44,451 bases of DNA from JAAETI01 sp964195945 (GCA_964195945.1 CAXMRC010000024.1:1-44451); one strand, 5' to 3'. Numbered from the stretch's first letter, positions 24,158 through 32,802 are shown. A program made the numbers and translations. The notes: a model not told the origin generated them from the letters alone.

Positions 24158-24778
24158 ATGTTCTCTCGTTCAGTAGATGTCTTGGTGGCAGATCTTCCTG
24201 ATGTCGAGATTGACGAGGATCTACTTTCGGTATCGGAGTTAGGGCGGGCATTGTGGTTCACCTCGCCGTCGCAGTTGACCGAGTATCTGGCGGCGCACAC
24301 GTGGCTGCGGCGACGCCTCTCCGAGTACCTCGATTATGCCCCGGCTGACATTCGGTTTGAGAAAGACGAACACGGCAAGCCAGTGATCGTGGAGCCGGCG
24401 ACGGATCTTTCCTTCAATCTGGCCTACTCGGGCGGTATGGCGGCCCTCGTGGTTGGGTTCCGCAAAGCTGTCGGAATCGATGTCGAGATGACCGAAGGCA
24501 CCGAAACGTATTCACAACATTGGGTACGCAGGGAGTCGCTGGTGAAGGCGGAAGGGTTGTGCACCGCCCAGGACCCCGAGACCATCGACGTGAGCGGACC
24601 ATCACCCATCGCGGTAGACGGATACGAAATCACAGACCTCAACTTCGGCAGTGGATTCGTTGCCGCAGTGGCGACACCGCCAGGGACTCGTATCAATGTG
24701 TCGATCGTCGTTGGCGAAGCTAAGCCCGCACCAGTTGCGGAACAATCTCCGTTGCAGCTAGCTGGAGTTGGCCGGTAA
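24158..24778 (+). CDS. 4'-phosphopantetheinyl transferase, Sfp type
   Basis: A 206-residue Sfp-like enzyme that moves phosphopantetheine from CoA to the serine of carrier proteins. Motifs in order: FEKDEHGKPVI, FNLAYSGG (family FNLSHS), VGIDVEM (metal-binding Asp and Glu), and WVRRESLVKAEG (family W-x-RKEA-x-KA-x-G). AAGGAG lies nine bases before the ATG. The carrier-protein partner is not in the window. The C-terminal 59 bases overlap the convergent F420-type oxidoreductase gene. Confidence 0.9.
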   Translation: MFSRSVDVLVADLPDVEIDEDLLSVSELGRALWFTSPSQLTEYLAAHTWLRRRLSEYLDYAPADIRFEKDEHGKPVIVEPATDLSFNLAYSGGMAALVVGFRKAVGIDVEMTEGTETYSQHWVRRESLVKAEGLCTAQDPETIDVSGPSPIAVDGYEITDLNFGSGFVAAVATPPGTRINVSIVVGEAKPAPVAEQSPLQLAGVGR

Positions 24779-25577
24779 CGTCGTCGCTGAACGGTACCAG
24801 CACTACCGCGTCGGCTCCGGCGTCGATGAGTGTCTGGAGCTGGGCCGTGACCTTTTCTGCTTGTGCGCTGGCCGCGATCCAGCCGGTAGGTTCATCACCA
24901 TACGGATAGGTCAAGTCGTTGGGATCGCCGAGATAAAAGCCAGCAAAGACCGTCAGGTGATGTGGTTCGGCACGCCCCGCTTCTTCGGCTCCCCTGGTCG
25001 TAAGTTGACGAGCTCGTTCGATTTCGGCCGGTCCGTGTCCCTCGGAGAGGATCGTGCCGTCAGCGACCGCTCCGGCGAGCAGCAGTGACTTGGGGCCGGT
25101 GACCCCGGCCAGCACCGGCGGTGGTTGCAGCGGCGGGAATTCGAGTTTCACATCGGCGAGTTGTACGTACCGGCCGTCGACGCTCACAGTTTCCCCAGCG
25201 AGCAGACTACGGACCGCGGCCGTGGTCTCTTCGAGCAGCGTCAGCGGTGAGGCGACTCGATCGCCCACCTGTTCCATCCATGTCTGCACCCCGTGCCCGA
25301 TCCCTGCGATGAGCCGGCCCGGGTAGAACTCGGCGAGTGTGGCCCACTCCATGGCCAACGCCGCAGCGTTACGGAACGGCGCCGGTGCGATGCCATGTCC
25401 CACATGCACGTCCTTGGTGTTGGCGAGCACCGCGGCGAGCTGGCTGATACCGCCTGCGAACGGCAGGTCTTCAACGATCCACAACTCGTCGTAGCCGCGC
25501 TGGATTGCCTGCGCATGTGCGACCACCTGAGTCGGGGGAACGATGCGCCGGATCATGGCGCCGATATTGGTTGTCAC
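24720..25577 (-). CDS. luciferase-like (LLM) F420-type oxidoreductase
   Basis: A 285-residue TIM-barrel protein of the LLM class. It starts with GAMIRRIVPPTQVVAHAQAI and shows YDELWIVEDLPFAGGI, PGRLIAGIGHGV (the usual P-G-R-x-x-x-G-x-G) and LAGAVADGTIL. In actinobacteria this class mostly uses F420 or FMN. The substrate is unknown. The GTG start lacks an obvious ribosome site. The gene overlaps the 3' end of the transferase gene by 59 bases on the opposite strand. Confidence 0.85.
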   Translation of the reverse strand: MTTNIGAMIRRIVPPTQVVAHAQAIQRGYDELWIVEDLPFAGGISQLAAVLANTKDVHVGHGIAPAPFRNAAALAMEWATLAEFYPGRLIAGIGHGVQTWMEQVGDRVASPLTLLEETTAAVRSLLAGETVSVDGRYVQLADVKLEFPPLQPPPVLAGVTGPKSLLLAGAVADGTILSEGHGPAEIERARQLTTRGAEEAGRAEPHHLTVFAGFYLGDPNDLTYPYGDEPTGWIAASAQAEKVTAQLQTLIDAGADAVVLVPFSDDVTGQLQLAATEIVPQLVRA

Positions 25578-25660
25578 AACGTGGCTTTCGACAGAGTTCT
25601 TACATTCTGGCGGATTTCATCGCTCGATGAACGCTCCAATGGGTAAGTTGCCGTATCGTG

Positions 25661-26404
25661 TCATTCCGGCACCTGGGCAGTACTCGATGCGGTTACCACT
25701 GCTGCTGCGGTTGAGTCGATCTCTGTCGACGATGAGGCGTCCTGCTGCGACGGAGGTTCGTTCCCCGTCGCAATCTCGTAGGCCTCGGCCAGGTGTTGCC
25801 GGTCGTAGTAGCCGATGCGGGTCGGGTGGGTTCCCTCGATGGCCCAGGCTACGATCGAGGCAAGGTGTTCGCCTCCCGCCTGGTTCCATGTCCCGCTGTT
25901 CCACGAGTCGAGCCCCTGGTGCGCCATGATCTTGTCTCGAGTCTCGTCATCCATGACGTTCTTGTCCCAAACGTGTGTGAGTTCGTGGATCAATGTCCAG
26001 CTGTTGCCACAGGAATGCACGATGTTCTCGCCCTCGATCTGGACGAAGTAGCCGTTGAGCACCCGATTCGGATCGCTAGAGCAATCGGCCCGATCGCTGT
26101 GCATGTAAATGGTGACGGCTGGCAGTTCGAAACCGGCGGCGGCCATCTGCTCAAGTGCCCAGGTAGCGGTCTCGTTCTGCTCTGCGGTTTCAGCGACGAT
26201 CGCGGTAGCAAAGGCAGGGGTCTTGGGCTCTACCACGGAGATCTCAGGGGCCTGCAGGGCGGGGCGGTGTGAGAACGCCCGATCTGTCAGAGTCTGTGAC
26301 CCTGCAAGCCCCCCCGAAGCGGCAGCCGGTCGTGTGCCCGGGGCCGCAACCGAAAGCGTCGTGACCATGATTGTGATTGTGATTGCGGTGCGTGTGTAGC
26401 TCAT
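25661..26404 (-). CDS. secreted HExxH zinc-metallopeptidase-like protein
   Basis: A 247-residue exported protein: signal peptide about 1-29 (TITIMVTTLSVAAPG, ending AAAS) and a globular region about 75-220. HELTHVWDKN carries the HExxH zinc motif, here HELTH, and downstream GGEHLASIVAWAIEG supplies a plausible third ligand (Glu or His). The two Cys (ADCSSD, HSCGNS) could form a disulfide. The C-terminal tail is Ser/Thr/Ala-rich low complexity. I do not recognise a named peptidase family; the fold is probably gluzincin-like, and the target is unknown. Confidence 0.75.
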   Translation of the reverse strand: MSYTRTAITITIMVTTLSVAAPGTRPAAASGGLAGSQTLTDRAFSHRPALQAPEISVVEPKTPAFATAIVAETAEQNETATWALEQMAAAGFELPAVTIYMHSDRADCSSDPNRVLNGYFVQIEGENIVHSCGNSWTLIHELTHVWDKNVMDDETRDKIMAHQGLDSWNSGTWNQAGGEHLASIVAWAIEGTHPTRIGYYDRQHLAEAYEIATGNEPPSQQDASSSTEIDSTAAAVVTASSTAQVPE

Positions 26405-26459
26405 GGCTACACCGTCCGCGATGGCTCACAAGCATCCGTGGTCGCAGGTTCAAGGATTC

Positions 26460-26488
26460 GTCAAGAGTGTCAAGAACGTGTCAAGAAA
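26460..26488. repeat. three GTCAAGA direct repeats upstream of the secreted HExxH gene
   Basis: GTCAAGA occurs at 26460-26466, 26469-26475 and 26480-26486. The last two sit in 11-base units GTGTCAAGAAC and GTGTCAAGAAA. The 11-base period suits a response-regulator-type direct-repeat site. On the minus strand the same bases read as TTGACA-like -35 elements facing the gene that starts at 26404. Confidence 0.5.
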
Positions 26489-26759
26489 TGCCGGTTGGCC
26501 CCGATATCGGCTGTTTTGTAGCTCGTTGACGGCCCTTTGCTAGCGACCGAGCAACGTATCGACGCGGAGTTGCAGTCACCGACGCCGTACCGCGCTGATT
26601 GCTGAGCTCGACGCGGGACGGCGAGCGCCATGAGGCGATCTTCTCGGGGTGGGAGCGTCTCAATGGACGGATAGACAGCGTCGGAACGACCTCGCTAGTC
26701 GACGACGGTTTGGTCTTGGCCCCGACCCATTCGGTCGCATAGCCATGAAGCAGGAACCC
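26489..26759. other. intergenic stretch without recognisable genes
   Basis: Between the repeats and the RtcB stop codon I see no credible gene. A short CGACC-CATTC-GGTCG inverted repeat lies near 26726-26740, close to the rtcB end, and is too weak to call a terminator with confidence. Confidence 0.4.
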
Positions 26760-27911
26760 TCAGGTCCCCTTGTAGTTGAGGATTGCCCGGAGACGGTGTT
26801 CGACCGTCACCAGGTCGACGGACAGTCGGATGATCTCACGCACATCCTTGTAGGCGTCAGGGTGTTCGTCGACGAGTGCCTTGGCCCGGTTCGAGAGCCA
26901 GGTGCGGCCCTTCATTGCCTTTGCCAGTGAATCCGGGGTCAACTGTTTGCGGGCCTGGGTTCGTGACATGCGTCGACCGGCGCCGTGGGCGCTGGAGTTG
27001 TACGACTCGGGATTGCCGAGACCGGACACGATGTAGCTATCCGTGCCCATCGACCCTGGCAGGATGCCCCTCTCGCCCTCACGGGCACTGATGGCGCCCT
27101 TACGGGTGATCCACAGGATTCGGCCGTGATGAGTCTCTTGTTCCGTGTAGTTGTGGTGGCAGTCGACCCGCTGCCGCTCCTCACCTGCACCGACGAACCG
27201 GAAGAACACCCGCAGCATTGCATCCATCATTGTCTCCCGATTCTGCCGGGCGTAGGCCTGGGCAAACCGGAGATCGGCGATGTAGTGGTCGAACTCGGGC
27301 GTGTGTTCGAGCAGATAGGCCAGATTCGGGTCTTCCAGTCCGATCTCCAAGCGCCTGGCGACTGCCTTCGCCTTGGTGATGTGGGACTGGGCCATGAGGT
27401 TACCGATGCCACGGGAGCCTGAGTGGATGACGAGCCATACCCGATCGCCATCGTCGAGGCTGATCTCGGCGAAGTGATTACCCGAACCAAGCGTCCCCAT
27501 TTGGCTGTATGCCTTTGTCTCGAGTCGGCTGTCTAGCTTGGTCCGCGGCCGGTTGCTGTCCAGCCATTCGTCGGAGGGACGGTGACGGTGGCCTTGGCCG
27601 ACGCCGGCGGGAATCACCTTCTCGACCTGGCTCAGAAGCGGGCGGAGATCGTCGGGCAGATCGGATGCCGTCAGGTCGGTCCGTACCGCAGTCATGCCGC
27701 AGCCGAGGTCGACTCCCACGCAAGCCGGGATGACGGCACCGTCGGTTGGTACCACCGATCCGATTGTTGCCCCCAGGCCGAGGTGTGCGTCTGGCATCAG
27801 CGCCACATGCCCAGTGACGATGGGCAGGCGAGAGGTGCGTTCCGCCTGGGCCAGGGTCGCGGGTTCGAGATCGTCGGCCCAGACCTTGAGCTTGTCGTTG
27901 ATAACCTTCAT
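26760..27911 (-). CDS. rtcB: RtcB-family RNA ligase
   Basis: A 383-residue GTP-dependent RNA ligase that joins 2',3'-cyclic phosphate or 3'-phosphate ends to 5'-hydroxyl ends. Metal and active-site elements are present: GVDLGCGM (Cys71), GSGNHFAEI (His145), IHSGSRGIGN (His163), DCHHNYTE (His252, His253), GSMGTDSYIV and SSAHGAGRRMSR with the guanylylated His309. The ATG at 27911 has GGAGG before it; the longer frame to 28100 has no family match and is rejected. No rtcA or archease gene is adjacent. It lies downstream of the nrdJ terminators. Confidence 0.93.
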   Translation of the reverse strand: MKVINDKLKVWADDLEPATLAQAERTSRLPIVTGHVALMPDAHLGLGATIGSVVPTDGAVIPACVGVDLGCGMTAVRTDLTASDLPDDLRPLLSQVEKVIPAGVGQGHRHRPSDEWLDSNRPRTKLDSRLETKAYSQMGTLGSGNHFAEISLDDGDRVWLVIHSGSRGIGNLMAQSHITKAKAVARRLEIGLEDPNLAYLLEHTPEFDHYIADLRFAQAYARQNRETMMDAMLRVFFRFVGAGEERQRVDCHHNYTEQETHHGRILWITRKGAISAREGERGILPGSMGTDSYIVSGLGNPESYNSSAHGAGRRMSRTQARKQLTPDSLAKAMKGRTWLSNRAKALVDEHPDAYKDVREIIRLSVDLVTVEHRLRAILNYKGT

Positions 27912-28102
27912 GTGGTCCTCCGCTCTCATTGTGCACCAGATAGCCCCTGCACCCCAGTGGCTTCGGTGGCAGAGGCAGTACTCAGGCGAGCCGTCTCGGC
28001 TGCCGTGGCACACTCGATGAAGTCGACACGCCTCCGCGAATGAACCTCGGGCAAGCAGTTCTGACATAGAACTGCCCGAAGCTGGTGCCAGAAGACACAA
28101 AG

Positions 28103-28130
28103 GCGAAGGGGCCCCTCGGGGCCCCTTCGC
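28103..28130 (-). terminator. strong hairpin after nrdJ
   Basis: GCGAAGGGGCCCC (28103-28115) and its exact complement (28118-28130) form a 13-base stem with a tight loop. On the minus strand it is followed by CCTTTGTGTCTTCT, moderately T-rich. It lies between the nrdJ stop and rtcB. Confidence 0.7.
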
Positions 28131-28156
28131 GTAGCTGGTTATGCCTTCCTACAGGC

Positions 28157-28177
28157 GACGACCGCGGTGCGGTCGTC
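28157..28177 (-). terminator. second hairpin directly after nrdJ
   Basis: GACGACCGC-GGT-GCGGTCGTC is a perfect 9-base stem with a 3-base loop, 6 bases after the nrdJ stop. With the larger hairpin at 28103-28130 it forms a tandem pair. It has no T-run of its own. Confidence 0.5.
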
Positions 28178-28183
28178 ACGCGC

Positions 28184-31100
28184 TCAGCTACAACCTGTTG
28201 TTCCGCCACATCCGAGGCAGACGTAGCAGCTGCCGTTGCGGACGGTGATGGCGCCGCAGGTCTCGCAGATGGGGGCGTCACCCATCTTGTCGGCCATCGA
28301 TGCCTGCATCGCTCGTTGTTGTATCTCGGCTGCGGTGACGGTTGCTACGGAACCGCCATTCGATGTTGGCTTTGGTGTGACCGAGATCGCTCCGCTATTG
28401 CGGTACGAGTCCTGTGAGGTCTCGATACCTGAACCTCCGCTAGCCGGGACGACAACGTCAGCATCGACGAACTCTGCCGCTTCAACAGTGGCGTCGACTG
28501 CCTTTTCGGCCGCTACATCTCTCAGATCAAGCTGGATGCCGGCGTCAACAGCCAGACCCTTGGGTGGCTCAGGAAGCTCGCTGCGGCGGTCCGGTGGCAC
28601 CTGGGCCAATTCGTCCCGCTCCAAGTACTCAACACCGAGGGCACGGAACACGTAGTCGATGAGCGAGTTCGCCATCTTGATATTTGGGTGTCCCTCGACC
28701 ATGCCCCTCGGCTCGAAAGTCTGGAACGTAAACGTGTCCACGTACTCCTCGAGAGGCACACCGTATTGGAGACCCTTGCTAACGGCAATGGCGAAGCAGG
28801 ACAGAATCCCGCGCAGCGTTGCCCCTTCCTTTGCCAGATCGATAAACAGCTCCCCAAGCGATCCATCCTCGTACTCACCGGTACGGAGGAACACCTTGTG
28901 GCCACCCACTCGCGCTTCCTGGGTATATCCGGCACGACGGCTGGGCAACAAGAAACGAGGTCGCTTCATGTCGGCATATGCCATCGCGGGAGAGACACCA
29001 GGCTTGATGGTCTCGTGCCATGGGACCCGACCATGGGAGATCAGCTCGATCTCTTCAACAAGCGCATCCTCGAGTTCGGCTGGCTCGTCATCGGCGTAGC
29101 CGTCGTCGGACTGTGACGACAGCGGCTGCGAAGCCTTTGAGCCGTCGCGGTAGATTGCCACCGCCTTGAGACCCAACTCCCAGGACAGCTTGTAGGACTC
29201 AGCTATGTCCTCCCGAGTGACCTCATTTGGCATGTTGATCGTCTTGGAGATGGCCCCCGAGATGAACGGCTGGGCCACGGCCATCATCTTGATGTGGCCG
29301 GTGTGGTAGATGTATCGCTTGCCAAAGCGACCATTGCGATTGGCGGTGTCGAACACGGGGAGATGCTCGTCACGGAGATGCGGAGCACCTTCGATGGTCG
29401 CTCGACCACAGATGTAATCGTTGGCCTCTTGGATCTCGCTATCGCTGAAACCAAGCGCCTTGAGCATCGAGAACTCCGGCGAGTTGTACTGCTGGGCGGT
29501 GAAACCGAGCCGCTTCATCACATCTTCGCCAAGCGTCCATTGGTTGAACGCAAAGCCGATTTCGAACACACCGGGGAGGATCTCTTCGATCTTGTTGAGA
29601 TCATCTGCTGTGAAGCCCTTGGCGATCAGCGTTGCCATGTTGATGTGTGGTGAGCGAGCCAGCGAGTTGGTCCCAACCACGAACTCGATAATCCGCTGCA
29701 CGGTGTTGTCGGAGTACCCGAGTCGCCGCAACGCCGGGGCGATCGACTGGTTGGCGATCTTGAAATAGCCGCCACCAGCCAGCTTCTTGAACTTCACCAG
29801 AGAGAAATCCGGTTCCACTCCTGTGGTGTCACAGTCCATGAGGAGGCCGATAGTCCCGGTCGGCGCGAGCACCGAAACCTGTGCGTTGCGGAAACCGTGC
29901 TGTTCTCCCCGCGTCAGTGCTGTGTCCCATGCGGTCTTCGCCGCTTCGAGCATGTCGAGCGGCGTGAGCCCTGCATCGATGCCCATCACCAGATGGCTGA
30001 CGCCTTGGTAGTCGCCTGCATCCTTGTTGTATGCCGCCCGACGATGATTGCGGATCACCCGCAGCATCGAGTCACGGTTCAACGAGTACTTCGGGAACGG
30101 TCCCAGAGCAGCAGCCAGCTCGGCAGATGTCGCATATGCATAGCCGGTAAGGATCGCGGTGAGCGCCCCCGCGATGGAGCGGCCGTGGTCCGAGTCGTAG
30201 GGAATACCCATACGCATGAGCAGCGAACCGAGATTGGCGTAGCCAAGCCCCAGCGTGCGGTATTCGTAGCTCCCGACGGCGATTTCCTTGGAGGGGAACT
30301 GGGCCATGGTGACTGAGATCTCAAGCACGATGGTCCACAGACGGGCCGCATGTTGATAAGCGGCGATGTCAAAGTTGCCGGTGTGGTCGTCGTAGAACTT
30401 GCCAAGGTTCAGGCTTGCCAGGTTGCACGCAGTGTTGTCGAGAAACATATATTCGCTACATGGATTTGACGCCCGGATCTCGCCCTCGGCGGGGGAGGTG
30501 TGCCACTCGTTGATTGTTCCGTGGAACTGCAAGCCCGGATCAGCCGACTGCCATGCGGCATCGGCAATCTGGTTCCACAAGTCTCGTGCCTTGACTGTCC
30601 GCATCACGGAACCGTCGGTGCGGGCCAGTAGGTCCCAGTCGTCGTTTCTGATGACGGCGCTTAGAAAATCATTGGAAAGACGAACCGAGTTGTTGGAGTT
30701 CTGGCCGGCCACGGTGGCATAGGCCTCACCGTTGAAGTCGGCTGAGAAGCCACCGGCGACCAACGCCCGCACCTTCTTTTCTTCTTCCGCTTTCCATTTG
30801 ATGAAAGTTTCGACATCGGGGTGGTCGATGTCGACGATGACCATCTTGGCGGCGCGGCGTGTCGTGCCTCCGGACTTGATGGCGCCGGCGGCACGATCTC
30901 CGACCTTGAGGAATGACATCAGACCGGAGGACTTGCCGCCACCGGAGAGTCGTTCGCCTTCGGCGCGGATATGGGAGAAGTTAGCGCCGGAACCGGCACC
31001 CATCTTGAAGAGACGTGCTTCACGAACCCACAGGTCCATGATGCCGCCCTCGTTGACGAGGTCATCGTCAACGCTATTGATAAAGCAAGCATGGGGGGCT

Positions 31101-31645
31101 GGTCTGCTGTAAGAGTCGCCGGACAGGGTGACTTCCTCGGTGTCGGGGTCAACAAACCAGAATCCCTGCTCGGAACCGGTGATCCCGTACTCGTGGTTGA
31201 GGCCGGTGTTGAACCATTGGGGAGAGTTGGGGGCTGCCATCTGGTGCAGCAGCATGTAAGCGAGTTCATCTTCGAAGGCGGCGGCATCCGTCTCGGATGC
31301 GAAGTAGTCGTTGGTTTCGCCCCACCAACGCCAGGTTGCCGCGAGCCGCTTGACCACCTGCCGGGCTGAGGTTTCGGACCCGGTTACCGGTTTGCCATCG
31401 CTATCGAGAACAGCGTTGCCGGCCTCGTCGTAGAGGGGCACACCAGCCTTGCGGAAGTACTTCGAGACCATGATGTCCGAGGCGACCTGTGACCACTGCG
31501 CCGGCATTTCGGCTCCCAGCATCTCAAAGACGATCGATCCATCAGGGTTGGTGATCCGGGAGTCCCTATTACTCCACTCCACCGATTCGTAGACGTCCTG
31601 ACCTTCGGTTGTGAACCGTCGATCTATCGTCAATCCCTGGCCCAT
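28184..31645 (-). CDS. nrdJ: adenosylcobalamin-dependent ribonucleotide reductase, class II
   Basis: A 1153-residue enzyme making deoxynucleotides with a B12-generated thiyl radical, so it needs no oxygen and no iron subunit. Early motifs include QWFNTGL and HACFINSVDDDL; the active core has NPCSEYMFLDNTACNLASLNL split across Cys residues and the Glu that serve catalysis; LAPTGTIGLLMDCDTTG is the substrate-phosphate region. The C-terminal 30 residues have paired cysteines (CETC, CYVC, CLGC, TGCS) that form the zinc/reducing tail. I chose the ATG at 31645, which has GGGAAGG upstream; a longer frame to 31708 would cover the regulatory palindrome. B12 supply genes are not in the window. Confidence 0.96.
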   Translation of the reverse strand: MGQGLTIDRRFTTEGQDVYESVEWSNRDSRITNPDGSIVFEMLGAEMPAQWSQVASDIMVSKYFRKAGVPLYDEAGNAVLDSDGKPVTGSETSARQVVKRLAATWRWWGETNDYFASETDAAAFEDELAYMLLHQMAAPNSPQWFNTGLNHEYGITGSEQGFWFVDPDTEEVTLSGDSYSRPAPHACFINSVDDDLVNEGGIMDLWVREARLFKMGAGSGANFSHIRAEGERLSGGGKSSGLMSFLKVGDRAAGAIKSGGTTRRAAKMVIVDIDHPDVETFIKWKAEEEKKVRALVAGGFSADFNGEAYATVAGQNSNNSVRLSNDFLSAVIRNDDWDLLARTDGSVMRTVKARDLWNQIADAAWQSADPGLQFHGTINEWHTSPAEGEIRASNPCSEYMFLDNTACNLASLNLGKFYDDHTGNFDIAAYQHAARLWTIVLEISVTMAQFPSKEIAVGSYEYRTLGLGYANLGSLLMRMGIPYDSDHGRSIAGALTAILTGYAYATSAELAAALGPFPKYSLNRDSMLRVIRNHRRAAYNKDAGDYQGVSHLVMGIDAGLTPLDMLEAAKTAWDTALTRGEQHGFRNAQVSVLAPTGTIGLLMDCDTTGVEPDFSLVKFKKLAGGGYFKIANQSIAPALRRLGYSDNTVQRIIEFVVGTNSLARSPHINMATLIAKGFTADDLNKIEEILPGVFEIGFAFNQWTLGEDVMKRLGFTAQQYNSPEFSMLKALGFSDSEIQEANDYICGRATIEGAPHLRDEHLPVFDTANRNGRFGKRYIYHTGHIKMMAVAQPFISGAISKTINMPNEVTREDIAESYKLSWELGLKAVAIYRDGSKASQPLSSQSDDGYADDEPAELEDALVEEIELISHGRVPWHETIKPGVSPAMAYADMKRPRFLLPSRRAGYTQEARVGGHKVFLRTGEYEDGSLGELFIDLAKEGATLRGILSCFAIAVSKGLQYGVPLEEYVDTFTFQTFEPRGMVEGHPNIKMANSLIDYVFRALGVEYLERDELAQVPPDRRSELPEPPKGLAVDAGIQLDLRDVAAEKAVDATVEAAEFVDADVVVPASGGSGIETSQDSYRNSGAISVTPKPTSNGGSVATVTAAEIQQRAMQASMADKMGDAPICETCGAITVRNGSCYVCLGCGGTTGCS

Positions 31646-31682
31646 ACTGTCACCCTTCCCATCACGTCCCCAAGACGTGCTC

Positions 31683-31703
31683 TTATCCACAGTTTTGTCC
31701 ACA
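31683..31703 (+). promoter_or_regulatory. two DnaA-box sequences upstream of nrdJ
   Basis: TTATCCACA (31683-31691) and TTGTCCACA (31695-31703) both match DnaA box consensus forms, in the same orientation, three bases apart, within 60 bases of the nrdJ start. DnaA control of ribonucleotide reductase genes is known in other bacteria; function here is inferred. Confidence 0.5.
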
Positions 31704-31704
31704 C

Positions 31705-31753
31705 CCACAACATGTTGTGGTCCGTCTCGCTATTTGGACCCCATATGTTGCGC
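31705..31753 (-). promoter_or_regulatory. candidate paired NrdR boxes for nrdJ
   Basis: CCACAACATGTTGTGG (31705-31720) is a perfect 16-base palindrome and fits the NrdR-box pattern acaCwAtATaTwGtgt at its C-w-A-x-A-T-x-T-w-G core. A weaker copy, 31738-31753, is centred 33 bases away, about three helical turns, as paired NrdR boxes usually are. NrdR represses ribonucleotide reductase genes when dATP is plentiful. No nrdR gene is in the window. Confidence 0.6.
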
Positions 31754-31882
31754 ACGGGAAGTCAATAATACTTACACCCGTGTAACTACGCAAGAGTCAT
31801 TTACGACGCGTATCCATGCTCGGTTCTTTGGGGGAAGACGGTCTATTTCTACAGGGTTTTTGTCCCGAGAGCCAACTTGGAA

Positions 31883-31910
31883 GGGTCTATTTGTTTCGCG
31901 AAGCAGACCC
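31883..31910 (-). terminator. weak terminator candidate after the Mca-type gene
   Basis: GGGTCT (31883-31888) and AGACCC (31905-31910) pair, with a small TTCGCGAA inner palindrome in the loop. It lies 47 bases after the stop at 31957. No T-run follows. The rest of 31754-31882 shows only a TTACAC-CC-GTGTAA inverted repeat (31772-31785). Confidence 0.3.
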
Positions 31911-31956
31911 ACTTTTCGCGCTGGCGCGATGTTCCAGGTGATGTCCCTGCAGTTTT

Positions 31957-32802
31957 TCAGCGGAGACCGGCGAAGAGATCGTCCTCGGTTGCGGCGCATG
32001 CGATAGACGAAGCGATACGGGCGAACGCCTCGAGACCGAGCACCTCCTTCTGGACGGAGTCCGGAATGTTGAGTAGGAACCAGTCCTCGGGGATCTGGGT
32101 GCGGTGCGCCTTCCAGGCTGCCTCTTTTTGTTTCCACCTGTCGGTGACATCAATCCACGCGGTCACCTGGTCGTCGGGGAAACCCGCCGCCGCCATGCGC
32201 TCGTGGGTCGACTTGTCGATGGTCCCCTGCTCGAGGCGAGCATCCGCAAACGCCCGTACCCGAGAACGGGGCCATGCAGTCCAGTACAGCTTGCTGGGTG
32301 CCCATTCGATTTCGCCGTCTTCGAGTGGGTACCGGCCGAGGTCGCGGGCGGCGTAGAAAGCGGCGAGGCCGACCCGGTGTACCTGGATGTGATCTGGGTG
32401 CCCATATCCGCCAAACGGGTCGTAGATAGTCATGACCTCCGGCTGGTAGTGGCGGATGAGTCTCACCATCTTCCCGACGGCTTCGTCAAAATCGGCAGCC
32501 CAGAAGCAGTCGGGGTGGCTGTTGGCGGGTTCTCCCATCATGCCCGAGTCGCGATAGCCGAGGAACTCGTGGGTGGTGACGCCGAGAATCTCCAGGGCGG
32601 CTGCGATCTCCTCCGCCCTTATTTCGGGAAGGCGTTCTTTGATCTCATCGGGATTGTCGTAGTTGTGAACTTCGCCCTCTGCGCCGTCGGTGGCCGTTAC
32701 CACCACGACCTGTTCTCCGGCTGCAGCGTATTTGGCGAGCGTTCCTCCGGTTGAGGTCACCTCGTCGTCGGGATGTGCGTGAAAAGCAAGTAGTCCTGGC
32801 AT
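31957..32802 (-). CDS. mca: mycothiol conjugate amidase-like PIG-L deacetylase
   Basis: A 281-residue zinc hydrolase of the LmbE/PIG-L family. Zinc residues lie in HAHPDDE near residue 8 and in GGYGHPDHIQVH later. LGYRDSGM, the acidic PDCFWAADFDEAV, MTIYDPFGGYGHPDHI and the tail EDDLFAGL track mycothiol conjugate amidase (Mca), which cleaves mycothiol S-conjugates to export detoxified mercapturates; MshB, the biosynthetic deacetylase, is a close relative and cannot be excluded. The start is the ATG at 32802, which gives the family N-terminus; a long extension to 33279 antisense to pgsC is rejected. Confidence 0.8.
   Translation of the reverse strand: MPGLLAFHAHPDDEVTSTGGTLAKYAAAGEQVVVVTATDGAEGEVHNYDNPDEIKERLPEIRAEEIAAALEILGVTTHEFLGYRDSGMMGEPANSHPDCFWAADFDEAVGKMVRLIRHYQPEVMTIYDPFGGYGHPDHIQVHRVGLAAFYAARDLGRYPLEDGEIEWAPSKLYWTAWPRSRVRAFADARLEQGTIDKSTHERMAAAGFPDDQVTAWIDVTDRWKQKEAAWKAHRTQIPEDWFLLNIPDSVQKEVLGLEAFARIASSIACAATEDDLFAGLR

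Noticed and set aside
27912..28100. N-terminal extension of RtcB
   Set aside because: The extension has no family similarity, whereas the ATG at 27911 has a strong ribosome site and the normal RtcB N-terminus.
31754..31956. Possible cobalamin riboswitch before nrdJ
   Set aside because: I looked for the B12-box pattern on the minus strand and did not find it; a covariance-model scan could overturn this.
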